A stretch of DNA of 64,000 nucleotides from Chondrilla cf. caribensis (taxonomy: Eukaryota > Porifera > Demospongiae > Chondrillida > Chondrillidae). The position numbers and the translations under genes are program-made. The DNA lies in contig OZ026561.1 of the NCBI GenBank assembly GCA_964020155.1, forward strand, positions 3,069,547-3,133,546. The letters run 5' to 3'. Positions 12,785 through 23,101 of the stretch are shown one piece after another. The notes under the pieces are model-generated. The model was not told where the DNA came from, ran no database searches, and saw only the letters and a list, made by a program, of their open reading frames with translations. Position 1 is the first letter of the stretch. Each line of letters opens with the position of its first letter.

Positions 12785-13561
12785 GCATAGAGACCAACTA
12801 TTGGTAACGATGTACGCTAATTTCGCCGATAATGGAAACCAGAAAAAAGAAAATACGATTAAACCTATCTTGATAGTAAGCTCAGGTCTTCACTTAAAAT
12901 CGTACCAAGAGATAAATATATTCGTTCGTCTTTTCTCCCTTGGAAATATCGTGACCACTCGTCGTACATTAAAACAATATAAATTAGGAGTTAGGTATTA
13001 TTTTATATTAGTTACAATATCGTTGGAATCGCTACTTAAGGTACTTGGTAGTGATGCAGTCCGAAATTTGTCGACGGGAGGAATCGAAAAGTAAGTGCTC
13101 TTTTAACGGATCGTGTGTGAACCACAGGCAACCTTTGTCCAAGTTTGCCATTTCAATATATGCTGCGACGGTGCCCCATTACCGTCGGTGGGACGACTTA
13201 GTGCTGATCGATTCGTTCGACGAACGATTTGCGTTCAAATAAACCAAAAAGTGACCTAAATCACACGATATTGGCGGCCACCGCAATTAAGAGCGTGGGC
13301 GGCTCGATCGGACTCCCCTAACGAACGGAAACAATTACCTCGCTAACGCTCGGTAATAAAGATTATTAAGCCCTAAAAATATAGTGTGGCGCAGCGTCAG
13401 GGTACCACGCTTTAGCGAGAACAGTGCCCATTATATATACTAATTGAGTATGCGGCAGGGCGTCATATGCGGGTCTCCAATTGAAGCCTTTAAAGAGCTC
13501 ATTGGCCCTGCATATCACTTTCTTGGAGAAAATAATATTATCGCGTTCAATACAGTAGCAA

Positions 13562-13562
<1 letters not shown>

Positions 13563-13620
<58 letters not shown>

Positions 13621-13699
13621 CGTGTGTGTTTGTGTGTGCGTGCGTGCGTGCGTGCATGCGTGCGTGTGTGTGTGTGTGTGTGTTAAATGTGTGCGTGCG

Positions 13700-13770
<71 letters not shown>

Positions 13771-13812
13771 AATGTGTGTGTGTGCGTGTTTGTGTATGTG
13801 TGTGTGTTTGAC
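13563..13812. repeat. Compound (GT)n satellite with TTAAATG punctuation
   Basis: GT repeat interrupted by GCGTGCGTGCATGCGTGC, GTTAAATGTGTGCG and GTTTGTGTATGTG. Reverse-complemented, it uses the same punctuation (CATTTAACAC, ACATACAC) as the satellite at 3697-4510. The two loci are therefore members of one compound satellite in opposite orientation. Confidence 0.9.
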
Positions 13813-13951
13813 CATCCCTTGGTCAGTTCCTCACAGCCACCATTCTGCATGGTATAACCTTATGACCTTATAAGACTTGGTATTAGTGGTATTATTTTAA
13901 TGTTATGGGTTCCCTGTAAGCTGTCTTGTGACTGAAATGTTCCCAAACCCA

Positions 13952-14580
13952 GAAAGATCTCCATACCCATACCCATATCATAGTAAATTCTGAGCCATGC
14001 TCATAACAATGTCTTAGCAGATTTCAATATCCATACCCATATTATTATGATTCAGTGTAACTTGCTTTGTAAGTACATGGGTTAGTACAAATTCTTGGTC
14101 AGTACACACTCCTGGTATGGTAGAACGCCTCGCTCAATCCCTCCCTGAGGTGAAATGTGCACCTAAGCATGATGTTATTCTCAATGTGGAACTCTTACAA
14201 TTGCCATGAACACTGCTAAGTTCATGTACATTACAGGTAATTGTCTAGTAGTCCTCTGATTAGCACACACTCCTGGTTAGTACACACTCCTGGTTAGTAC
14301 ACACTCCTGGTTGGTACACACTCCTCGTTAGTACACACCCCTGGTTAGTACACACACCTGGTTAGTGCACACACCTGGTTAGTGCACACACCTGGTTAGT
14401 ACACACTCCTGGTTAGTACACACTCCTGGTTAGTACACACTCTTGGGTAGTATTCACACCTGGTTAGTGCACACTACTGGTTAGTACTCATTCCTGGTTA
14501 GTGCACACTCCTGTTCAGTAAGCACTCATGGTTAGTACACACTCCTGGTTAGTACGCACTCCTGGTTAGCACACACACTC
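13952..14580 (+). repeat. Module with 17-bp tandem repeat, copy 1
   Basis: The module begins with a block reading CCATACCCATACCCATATCA and a CTCGCTCAATCCCTCCCTGAG block near 14130. It then runs into about 19 imperfect tandem units of roughly 17 bp (consensus GGTTAGTACACACTCCT) between about 14255 and 14570. Shorter copies of the whole module lie at 16357-17262. Confidence 0.9.
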
Positions 14581-14778
14581 AGTGTACTATATAGTCACAC
14601 AATGTACTCAGCCCCAAACTCACTCCAGTACTGCATCACAGCATATAGGTATGTATCCCTGATAATAAGTGAAGATTTGGGATTCAATTGAAGGTACTTG
14701 CAAAGCAAGTGGAACAGTATGCATATAAGTGAATTTTAGTACTCTGTTGAAACTTGAGGTACATTTCCCATTCTACAG

Positions 14779-15701
14779 TAACTGTTTGGTTTGTGGCATC
14801 ATGATAATCTCCTGTGTATTCTCTGCAAAATTCATAAAAGAAGAGCCCCTGTATGACATCATTGAGACTTTGAAGAACAGTGGCCCTGCTAACACTGGAC
14901 TGACCTTCATTGGGTATGTTAGTTTGGTGTGCAGTGTTACATACACTTATGATTTTGTGCCATATTCTTTCTAGCACTAGTTCTGGCTGGTACAAGCTCA
15001 CTCATATCAATCCTTGAAGTGGGAGTTCATGTTCTTAGTGATTTTGGAGGTTTGTTAACCATGGAAAGGCTCAACCTAACTAACCCAGTTGTCAATTGCT
15101 ATCTTTTTCAATTTCATCCAGTGAGGAGACTACCAGCTACTGTCGTCATTTTTGTGGTCACATTTGCAGTGGCTAATGGCTCTGCTGTTGACTTGGATTT
15201 CTTAATCAATCAGGTCTGTGTGTACATACCTGTGAAACAGTCAATATCCCTTGTTATTTCAAACATGTGATTGCATCAGTGTAGAAGTGAACTTGAGTTC
15301 CTGGGATATTGCATGTACACGGGATGTGCACAAACATCCCTAATCACATTAACAAAGTTGATTTACATTATGTCATCATCTATACAGGATGCGGTGTGGT
15401 CATTTGGTCTGGTGATGTCTGGAGCATTCTATGTGTTCATGGTCTTCAGATTCAGAGTCTTTCACTATTGAAGAGAAAAATCCTATTACGAAAATTTTAT
15501 ATTAATATTCTGTTATAATGTATGTTACTGTCCTCTTGATATTTTTTCTCTCCTTTATACTATTTAATATTGAACCCTATAGTAGATATCATTTTTGCAT
15601 TGTTACAAGTTTTGTAACAAATCCCACAATGCATACATATATGGATATTGTACATGTCATTTTAAACTGTAGGGATTGTATCGAATCATTCAGTACAATA
15701 G

Positions 15702-15766
<65 letters not shown>

Positions 15767-16028
15767 CGTGCGTGCATGCGTGCGTGCGTGCGTGTGTGTG
15801 TGTGTAACAGAATGAGTATATATAGTACATATGTCTGTATGCATGTCCATGTCCATGTGTTTAGGTCTAGCTGTACTAATTATACAGTAATTCAAAATTT
15901 TTAATTCTCTTTGCAGAGCATGCCATGTTGTTGTAGTTGGATGGTGTCTGTACTACTTCTTCAAATCCTGCATTGACCTACTGCCTGCAAGCCAGTTGGA
16001 GTCAGAACAGAATTGGGAGACTTTGCAA
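14779..16028 (+). pseudogene. Sodium:neurotransmitter symporter (SLC6/SNF) fragment
   Basis: Recognisable exons: 14779-14913 (ends NTGLTFIG), about 14970-15050 (LAGTSSLISILEVGVHVL), 15122-15213 (VRRLPATVVIFVVT to FLINQ), about 15388-15456 (DAVWSFGLVMSGAF) and 15917-16028 (VVVVGWCLYYFF). The order matches helices 7 onward of SNF transporters: the GPGL-F and TSS-SLLE patterns are typical of the bacterial-type branch. The join between the first two blocks needs a frame change. The IFFLALVLAG helix can be read across the supposed intron in a third frame, but a stop lies just upstream. The fourth exon has no donor in the phase required by the fifth. No N-terminal half was found. Best read as a truncated, decaying copy, though sequencing indels could also explain the breaks. 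Confidence 0.55.
15703..15805. repeat. (GT)n microsatellite with GCGTGCGTGCATGCGTGC break
   Basis: About 100 bp of GT repeat with an internal (GCGT)n-type interruption of the same form as in the satellite at 13563-13812. It lies in an intron-like gap of the symporter fragment. Confidence 0.95.
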
Positions 16029-16356
16029 GTACGTATGTATGTCCTACTTGAATGTGCTCTAAGACTTATACTATTATAGTAGGTAGTAACCTCGGTTAGT
16101 TGTTCTTGGTGAATGCGCCCACTCCACTTATGCAATCTCTATTTCATGTACATAAACAATTGGACTTCTTTAGTGAGTCAATTGGATGAACCAAGTAGTT
16201 CTGAATCACCGAGGAATGTATGTGTCTCAGCTTTGCCCGAGACTTTTTTGCAACAATTTTTCCAATTTCTGAGCAGGAGTTTTATAATATAGTAGCTGGA
16301 GTACAACAATACAACTCTGATTGCACTTTATTGATAATGTGTGAATGGCACAATTT

Positions 16357-17262
16357 TAAAGATCTCCATACCCATACCCATATCATAGTAAATTCTGAAC
16401 CATGCTCAGTGTAACTTGCTTAGTGAGTACGTGGGTTAGTACAAACTCTTGGTCAGTATACACTCCTGGTATGGAAGAACGCCTCGCTCAATCCCTCCCT
16501 GAGGTGAATTGTGCACCCAAGCGTGGTTTCATTCTCAATGTTGAACTCTTACAATTGCCATGAACACTGCTAAGTTCATGTACATTACAGGTAATTGCCT
16601 AATAGTCCTCTGATTAGCACACACTCCTGGTTAGTACACACTCCTGGTTGGTACACACTCCTGGTTAGTACACAATCCTGGTTAGTACACACCCCTGGTT
16701 AGTACACACTCCTGGTTAGGTAAGATTAAGGTAAGATTTCCATACCCATACCCATATCACAGTAAATTCTGAACCATGCTCATAACAATGTCTTAGCAGA
16801 TTTCAATATCCATACCCATATTATTATGATGCAGTGTAACTTGCTTAGTGAGTACGTGGGTTAGTACAAACTCTTGGTCAGTATACACTCCTGGTATGGA
16901 AGAACGCCTCGCTCAATCCCTCCCTGAGGTGAATTGTGCACCCAAGCGTGGTTTCATTCTCAATGTTGAACTCTTACAATTGCCATGAACACTGCTAAGT
17001 TCATGTACATTACAGGTAATTGCCTAATAGTCCTCTGATTAGCACACACTCCTGGTTAGTACACAATCCTGGTTAGTACACACCCCTGGTTAGTACACAC
17101 TCCTGGTTAGGTAAGATTAAGGTGAGATTTCCACACCCATACCCATATCACAGTAAATTCTGAACCATGCTCATAACAGTGTTTTAGCAGATTTCAATAC
17201 CTGCTTAGTAAGTACGTGGGTTAAAATAGAAACTCTTGGTCAGTACACACTCCTGGTATGGT
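16357..17262 (+). repeat. Module with 17-bp tandem repeat, copies 2-4
   Basis: Three further copies of the 13952-14580 module: about 16357-16720, 16730-17113 and a truncated one at 17118-17262. Copies 2 and 3 are nearly identical to each other (both carry CTCGCTCAATCCCTCCCTGAG and a GGTAAGATTAAGGT junction) and contain only a few of the 17-bp units. This indicates local segmental duplication followed by tandem expansion in copy 1. Confidence 0.85.
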
Positions 17263-18225
17263 AGATGCTATTCCTGATCGGCTGCTATCTGTGTGTTCCA
17301 TATATTCAACGACTGTGAACAATTGTTGTCTGAAGAACACACACTATAGGTGGCACAGCTGTTTTATTGTATTTAAGCAACGAACTGGAGCTTTCAAAGT
17401 TGGTATCTTTAAACATATAATTATAATAATTATGCAAATAATTATTCTTATAACTAATATCATTATAATTATATTATTTTTGTATGATGTTGCTTATATT
17501 ATTTGTATCATTTTTGTAAAGCACCGATAGTTTACTCAATATTGATATTACTTGTACTTTGCACTTAGTTGAAGGCTCATTTCTATTATCAATGATTATA
17601 GGTAAACACATGTAGCACAATTAAATTATAGCTGCTTTTGTTATGTGACTATGTTTTAGGTATAGTATTATATTATTGCAGTATAATAATAAAAATTTAC
17701 AAACTGGTCTCCATATTATACATACAACACTATATAGTGCTCATGTATGTGACATTTAATATGCATTATAATATGATAATCTTATACGCATATATTATAT
17801 ATAAGGTAAACTCACCTTATTTCAAATAGTGCCTAATTCCGAACAGTTGGTATCTTACCATACTATTTTCAAGAAGCTATTATTTATAATCCTCACACAC
17901 CAGGTGAGAAGCAGCATTCTTAGGTCTGCTCATTATTAACTGGATTAGATGGAAAATCGACATGTTCAGAATTGCCGACTATTTGAAATTACCCCCACCT
18001 ACTTTATAGCACAATCACTGGTACAAATGTATGTGCACTCTTTTGTTGCATGAATGGAGGTGCTGTGGGCCTGCAAGACAGTGATGTCAAACAGAATTAG
18101 CTAGGTTTTATCACCGCTTACTACATGCTCCCCAGTTTTTATTCATGATGTATTGCGATACATACAGGCCTAGGGAACTGAATTGCTGACATCGTAGGCT
18201 AACTCTCATCAAATTGAATAGTTAG
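17263..18225. other. AT-rich intergenic, nothing recognised
   Basis: Strongly AT-rich, with short runs of TAT/ATA and no supported coding frame or transposon ends. Confidence 0.4.
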
Positions 18226-18831
18226 CAGTGGCGGATCCAGGGGGGAGGGGGGTATTGGGGGCAATTGCCCCCACCTCCCCCCCCCCCCACACACCCTTTG
18301 TGAATCCCACCAGATAATTTGCAGTACACTTTTCAGAAGCCCTTTAGAGTATAGCCCTTAATGTACACATTTATTTATTTATTAGCCCATGTTCCATTAA
18401 AATAAAACACTTTCAACCGATACAGGTGCTTTTAAAGACAGTACACCTTCGAAGTTACACTAGAGCGTTAAGAAACGGCCATGTTAGGTTTGTTGAATGA
18501 CGTCATTCAAAATGGCCACCATGCCTAATGATAATGATAAACGCGCAAATCAATTGCTATAACTTCGATTATTTTATTATTCGATGCAATATGCACTTAC
18601 TAATGCATATAGCTAGCATCCCTAGGCTTTCCATTGTACCTGGATGTCATCCTGATATCAAATTCTTGCAGTCAATAAACCACATTCACATTAATTTTAT
18701 AGCTCTCCTGATAGTTAGATACTGACATTGATTCAGGGCCAAAAAGCACGGACAACGTCATGAATTTCAAAATTTTGCCCGGGGAGGATGCCCCCCCCCC
18801 CCTTCTTTCAAAATTCCTAAATCCGCCACTG
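18226..18831. mobile_element. 606-bp hAT-like non-autonomous element
   Basis: The termini are CAGTGGCGGATCCAGG and its near-perfect inverse ending ATCCGCCACTG. Each is followed internally by a G- or C-homopolymer run (GGGGGGAGGGGGG; CCCCCCCCCCCC). CAGTG...CACTG tips are typical of hAT MITEs. A convincing 8-bp target duplication was not seen (GTTAG against GTCAG only). There is no coding capacity. Confidence 0.7.
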
Positions 18832-19019
18832 GTCAGTCTTATCCAATTTTGATCATTCTGTTCCCTATAACCGACCTTTTATGAGGGTCATGTATAACTG
18901 TTACAGCGATTATTGGAACGCCTGCGAACAACGTGTAATCTGATATAATATTATATAATATGCAATTGCAATTGGGCATAAAAGCCCAGCTAGCACCGCA
19001 CCAGCTTGTTACAGCAACT

Positions 19020-20633
19020 ATGATGTTGTTAGTGATGAAGGTGTTTGTCGGAATAGCAGTCCTCCTCCGCCAGGTTAGTGGACAATTTCCCGCTGCCTGT
19101 CAGGATGACGCGAATATTGTGAGCAAGACGTGCTGCCCTTCGAACTGCTCCGGCCATGGAATTTGTACTGACATCAGTGGAGAACGCTCCGTTAACTGGG
19201 CCTTGATGATGGGATACGGGAGGACAGTGGTGGACAGGATCGAGAAAGCTAAAAGCGTCTACGGGAAGATAGACACACGCTATCAATGGCCAACTGAAGT
19301 GTTCACAAGAGTCTGTGTTTGTGACGAGCGATATGGAGGCGTAGACTGCAGCGAGTGCGATTATGGATACTTCATGAATTCGAAAGGAGTTTGCAAAAAG
19401 AGCTCGAATCGGATCAGGAAAAACTATTTAAGGATGACAGATCAGGAGAAGGATTATCTCACTAGCGTTCTAAACGAGGCCAAAAATGAAGATCCATCCG
19501 AGTACAAATGGTCTGTGATCGTGGAGGAACCAGATAATGTGAGTGGGTCGGGTCTACGTCTACAGAGCGTTTCTACGTATGATCTATTTGTATATCACCA
19601 CTTTTTGACGAAAAGAGAAGGCGACGTCAACTTAGTTTCGGGTCCCGTGTGCAGAACCGACGATTTGGACCTGTCCGTCGTGGACTTTGCTCACGAGGGT
19701 CCCTCGTTCCTCACCTGGCATCGATACTACCTTTTATTGATCGAAAGAGAACTTGGAAGAATTGCAGAACGGCTGGGTTCTCCTCTCAATTGGAACAGGT
19801 ATACTTTCACACTACCGTACTGGGATTGGAGGGACACGAAAAAAGTGAAAGAGCGAATTTTTCATCCATCTTATTTCGGTACGTTCACTAAGGGTGCTAA
19901 TAGAAGCCGCGTGACTGGAGTATTATTCGACAATGACAATTGGCCAACTGTCTGTGACATTCACTATGCAGCCAACACTGACCATACCCTTCCAGTTACT
20001 TGTGCTGATATCCGAGAAGCCTGCAATGTTCAAGCATACAGAAATAAAACTCACACTGGTCATTTGGAACGTGGACGCTTCATACTGAGGGGACAGAATG
20101 AGCTTGAAAATCAGACACTACCGGATTATAAGATGATCCAATATCTGTACTGTACAGATGTGTATGATGCTGCTGATCAGTCTGGTGAACGTTATGGTGT
20201 TACTTCTTCAGGAAGGAGTTTTCGTAACCGATTAGAAGGATTTGTTGATTTCAAAAGTACATCAAAAGGGACATTCGAAGATTATGGCAGTGGACCCACT
20301 CACAATAATTTTCACAATTCCGGCCACATCTACATCTATGGGGAAATGAGGATTGTACCATCAGCTAGCAATGATCCTATATTTCATCTCCATCACTGCA
20401 ATGTTGACAGAATATTCGAAACATGGTTGAGAAGAAGGGGAAAGCGAAGTTCCTTTGTACCAGAGAGCAGAGTGGCCCATCCTGGCCATAACGGCATAGA
20501 TTACTTGGTTCCACTCTTCCCGCTGAAGACAAATAGTGACATGTACAAGGGTTCACGTCACTTTGGATACGACTACCAACAACTGGCCATTCATCGAAGT
20601 GATAGTTTTGAGTGTCCTCCCGACTCTACCTGA
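19020..20633 (+). CDS. Tyrosinase, secreted, intronless
   Basis: Type-3 copper oxidase. The frame is open from an ATG at 18960, but I place the start at the ATG at 19020, where a signal peptide (MMLLVMKVFVGIAVLL) begins and where homology with the second copy begins. An N-terminal Cys-rich EGF-like segment (CCPSNCSGHGIC and later CVCDERYGGVDCSECDYGYF) precedes the central domain. Numbered from the 18960 ATG, copper A is His214, His245 (FAHEGP) and His254 (TWHRY); copper B is His452, His456 (HNSGH) and His479 (HLHHCNVDRIF). PYWDW lies at 286-290. The layout matches vertebrate-type tyrosinases, but the protein ends after ECPPDST with no C-terminal membrane helix. All catalytic ligands are present. 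A likely role is phenol oxidation for pigment, cross-linking or defence. Confidence 0.9.
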   Translation: MMLLVMKVFVGIAVLLRQVSGQFPAACQDDANIVSKTCCPSNCSGHGICTDISGERSVNWALMMGYGRTVVDRIEKAKSVYGKIDTRYQWPTEVFTRVCVCDERYGGVDCSECDYGYFMNSKGVCKKSSNRIRKNYLRMTDQEKDYLTSVLNEAKNEDPSEYKWSVIVEEPDNVSGSGLRLQSVSTYDLFVYHHFLTKREGDVNLVSGPVCRTDDLDLSVVDFAHEGPSFLTWHRYYLLLIERELGRIAERLGSPLNWNRYTFTLPYWDWRDTKKVKERIFHPSYFGTFTKGANRSRVTGVLFDNDNWPTVCDIHYAANTDHTLPVTCADIREACNVQAYRNKTHTGHLERGRFILRGQNELENQTLPDYKMIQYLYCTDVYDAADQSGERYGVTSSGRSFRNRLEGFVDFKSTSKGTFEDYGSGPTHNNFHNSGHIYIYGEMRIVPSASNDPIFHLHHCNVDRIFETWLRRRGKRSSFVPESRVAHPGHNGIDYLVPLFPLKTNSDMYKGSRHFGYDYQQLAIHRSDSFECPPDST

Positions 20634-21120
20634 AAAGGTTTTCTATCCTGAGGTTGCTGCTAATTTACATCGCCTGAAGACTAATCCATTGCTATTTTGT
20701 AATAACATAATTCCACTGGAATTATCTCGATGTTAGATCTTAATGTAATAATTATCATGCATAGCTAGTTTGTAATCTATGTAATATCATCTAGCTTTAA
20801 TTCTAATAATAATAGTTATGACTATGTAATTAGTGTGATAATGTAACTGTATAAAATTATAGTGGTTAGGTTAGGTTAGGTAAGCTTATTTATTCTGGGG
20901 AGGCCTTAAGCCAACGGCTACTGTGTACACTAGACACTGCGTGTTTAGTGTCATGGTTTATCTAGTTAAGATCATAGTTTATCTAGTTAAGATCACGAGA
21001 AGGTACATAAGAACTAAGATTTTTGGCTATAGTTGTAAGCTTAAGTTGAGAGGATAGGATGAATTATATACTTTGCAAACTAGCTATCCTCTTAATATTC
21101 ATACATTAAATGTTACTTAA

Positions 21121-21248
21121 AGTGGGCTAGGAGTGCTTTACGTGATTTATGGCACGAGGTGTGGGGTCAAGTTGCTGATAAAGCACTCGGCTTTGCCTCG
21201 TGCTTTATCATGCAACGAGACCCCACAGGCAAGCACTCCTAGCCCACT
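21121..21248. mobile_element. 128-bp foldback MITE with TTAA target site
   Basis: The arms begin AGTGGGCTAGGAGTGCTT and its inverse, and the interior is also palindromic (GCACGAGGTGTGGGGTC against its partner; GCACTCGGCTTTGCCTCGTGC core). It is flanked by TTAA at 21117-21120 and 21249-21252. TTAA duplication suggests a piggyBac-, Kolobok- or Sola3-type helper. No coding. Confidence 0.8.
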
Positions 21249-21523
21249 TTAAATGATATAGAGTGCCTTGTGCGGGCGGCTGCTGGCCTTTTCAGATACG
21301 TTCAGTATCCTGCAATGTGATTGGCTAACTGCAGATGGCATCTTTGCATAATCTGCTAGCCAATTGGCTCATTCTAATTATTCAAAATTTCAAACTTGCA
21401 TGCATTCCTCTACGAGTGGAAGATGAAACGAGCAGCTCTTCAACCAATAAATGAAACCGTTCCTCCAAAAAACTCTCGCTGAGCCTTAAAAAAATAATCC
21501 CGAACAGCGTTTTGAGTCTGTCA

Positions 21524-22629
21524 CAGAATGGAATATTGTAATAGCAGTGGACAAGAGAAAGTACCAGATGATTTGCTTCGCTGCAAGGATGCCAAACTTG
21601 TTTGCAAATGGATGTGTACTTTTGTTCAAGAGACGCGAAAAGAGAATGGCGAAGCGTACCCTCCATCTACCATTAGAGCAATCGTTGCTGCCTTTCAGAG
21701 GTAAATGATGGAGAACAAGTTGGGCTTTAACTTGCTAGACAAGGGGGCCTTCGATTTCATGACCTGCGTAACACACTGGACACCCTCTGTGTTTCACTGA
21801 GAAAGAATGGTGTTGGAGTGACAAGAAAGCATGCTGCTGTTATCTCCCCTTAAGATAAGAAACGTATGTGGGAGAGTGGTGTACTGGGGGTGGACAACCC
21901 ATGGTGTCTGGCACGCGCAGCCTTCTATGTTATCGGCCTGCATTTCTGTCTGAGAGGTGGGCAGGAACATCGGGATCTAATGGTCAGTCAGTTAAGGCGA
22001 TTTCCCAGTGATGCTTCTTACAGCACTGAGAGCTACTACCAGTATGTTGAGCACAGTTCAAAAAATCACCAGAGAAAGTTTGATGAGATTGATTCAAACA
22101 AGATCATCTGTGCTTATGCCCAGCCAGAATCCAGCCACTGTCCAGTTAGCATCCTTGATTTGTATATATCCAAGCTTCCATCAAATCCGAAGGCTTTGTA
22201 CATGCAGCCTCTTCAAGCAGTACCAGCTGACCAAGGAAAGCCTTGGTACAAATCTACCCCAATGGGTGTGAATACATTGAAGAACATGATGCCACGTGTG
22301 TCCGAATTTGCTGGGTTGTGCAATTGCTACACAAACCACAGCCTTAGAGCAACAGCTGCCACAAGAATGTTTGCCTCTGGTGTCCCAGACAAGATCATTG
22401 CAGAGTTTACTGGGCACAAGAGTTTAAAGGCACTGCAGGTATATGAGCGAACCACAATTGAACAGGTGAAGGCAGCCTGCAGGGTTGGCAATTTCAAAAC
22501 AGGATTCTATGCCAAATGTCAAGGTTCCTGACAATAAACATGATGTTAAGCCTGACCTGGATGAAATCAAGAAACAACTACCTACTTTCTCTGGAAATTT
22601 GAGCGGCTGCACAATCAACATTAACCTGT
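21524..22629 (+). pseudogene. Crypton/DUF3504-type tyrosine recombinase, decayed
   Basis: The open part (21866-22531) carries the tyrosine-recombinase residues: Arg in LRGGQEH, HSLR (His and Arg), GHKS (His) and the nucleophile in VYERT. These are the signatures of Crypton-derived DUF3504 proteins. Upstream, 21524-21702 encodes the family's N-terminal core-binding part (ETRKENGEAYPPSTI). Lesions: a frame change near 21760, an in-frame TAA at 21851-21853 fifteen bases before the ATG, and a one-base shift before the C-terminal tail, which is readable as SGCTININ at about 22603-22626. A GT donor-like site at 21703 leaves some room for splicing, but the TAA and the tail shift make this a relic. 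Confidence 0.75.
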
Positions 22630-23044
22630 GATTCATGATCATTCAAGACTTATGTACTCTTTAAGTGACTCTTTTGTGTTTTTCAGCTGTTTACATGGTT
22701 ACAATGTAATTGTTATATTATTCATGCTTCACATTGTGTTCTATGCTAGAGTGCTTTATTGAAGTTAAAGAATGTTCATTATGAGTCATAAAGCATGCTG
22801 TAGGATTATCTAATATATAGTACTTTGATTTACTTTGATCCCCCCACGCAAGTCACTTTATAATATCAATCGAAAAGAAGTAGATCACAGTTATGCTGAT
22901 TTATAGTTCCTAAAATTGCCTCAGCATTCCCTCATTGTATGCAGATTCATCTATCTACTTATTACCTAACTACTTCTTTTCGATTGATATATACTATATT
23001 ATTATTATATTTATTTCATTTAATTGTAAAATATGTCTATATGA

Positions 23045-23048
<4 letters not shown>

Positions 23049-23099
<51 letters not shown>
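23049..23099. repeat. (TA)n microsatellite
   Basis: About 50 bp of pure TA repeat abutting the 5' edge of the retrotransposon fragment. Confidence 0.95.

Positions 23100-23101
<2 letters not shown>

Larger units (their letters stand above)
6106..13035. mobile_element. Outer DNA transposon, about 0.8 kb before its own insertion
   Basis: The ends are GTAGCGATTCCA and its inverse (12-bp TIR), flanked by TTAAG on both sides (6101-6105, 13036-13040). The uninterrupted copy A has a single TTAAG at the same place. Outside the inner element its own sequence is only 6106-6671 and 12792-13035, about 0.8 kb, with no coding frame. The TTAA core recalls piggyBac, Kolobok or Sola3 target sites, but the symmetrical reading is a 5-bp TTAAG duplication, so the family is left open. 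Confidence 0.75.
5661..13362 (+). repeat. Dispersed repeat, copy B, split by nested insertions
   Basis: Same repeat as copy A, but its sequence is found in pieces: 5661-5714, 5934-6105 and 13041-13362. The gaps are filled by a MITE (5717-5931) and a 6.9-kb transposon stack (6106-13035). Joining the pieces restores the copy A order. The right piece carries the shared GTCCGAAATTTGTCGACGGG block and the same CTCGGTAATAAAG end. Confidence 0.85.

Noticed and set aside
14255..14570. Regular short repeats that could be mistaken for a CRISPR array
   Set aside because: Units are contiguous 17-bp tandem copies with no unique spacers, in a eukaryotic genome. It is a minisatellite.
14684..15001. 105-codon minus-strand frame
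   Set aside because: It is the antisense of the symporter exons, whose plus-strand reading matches a known family.
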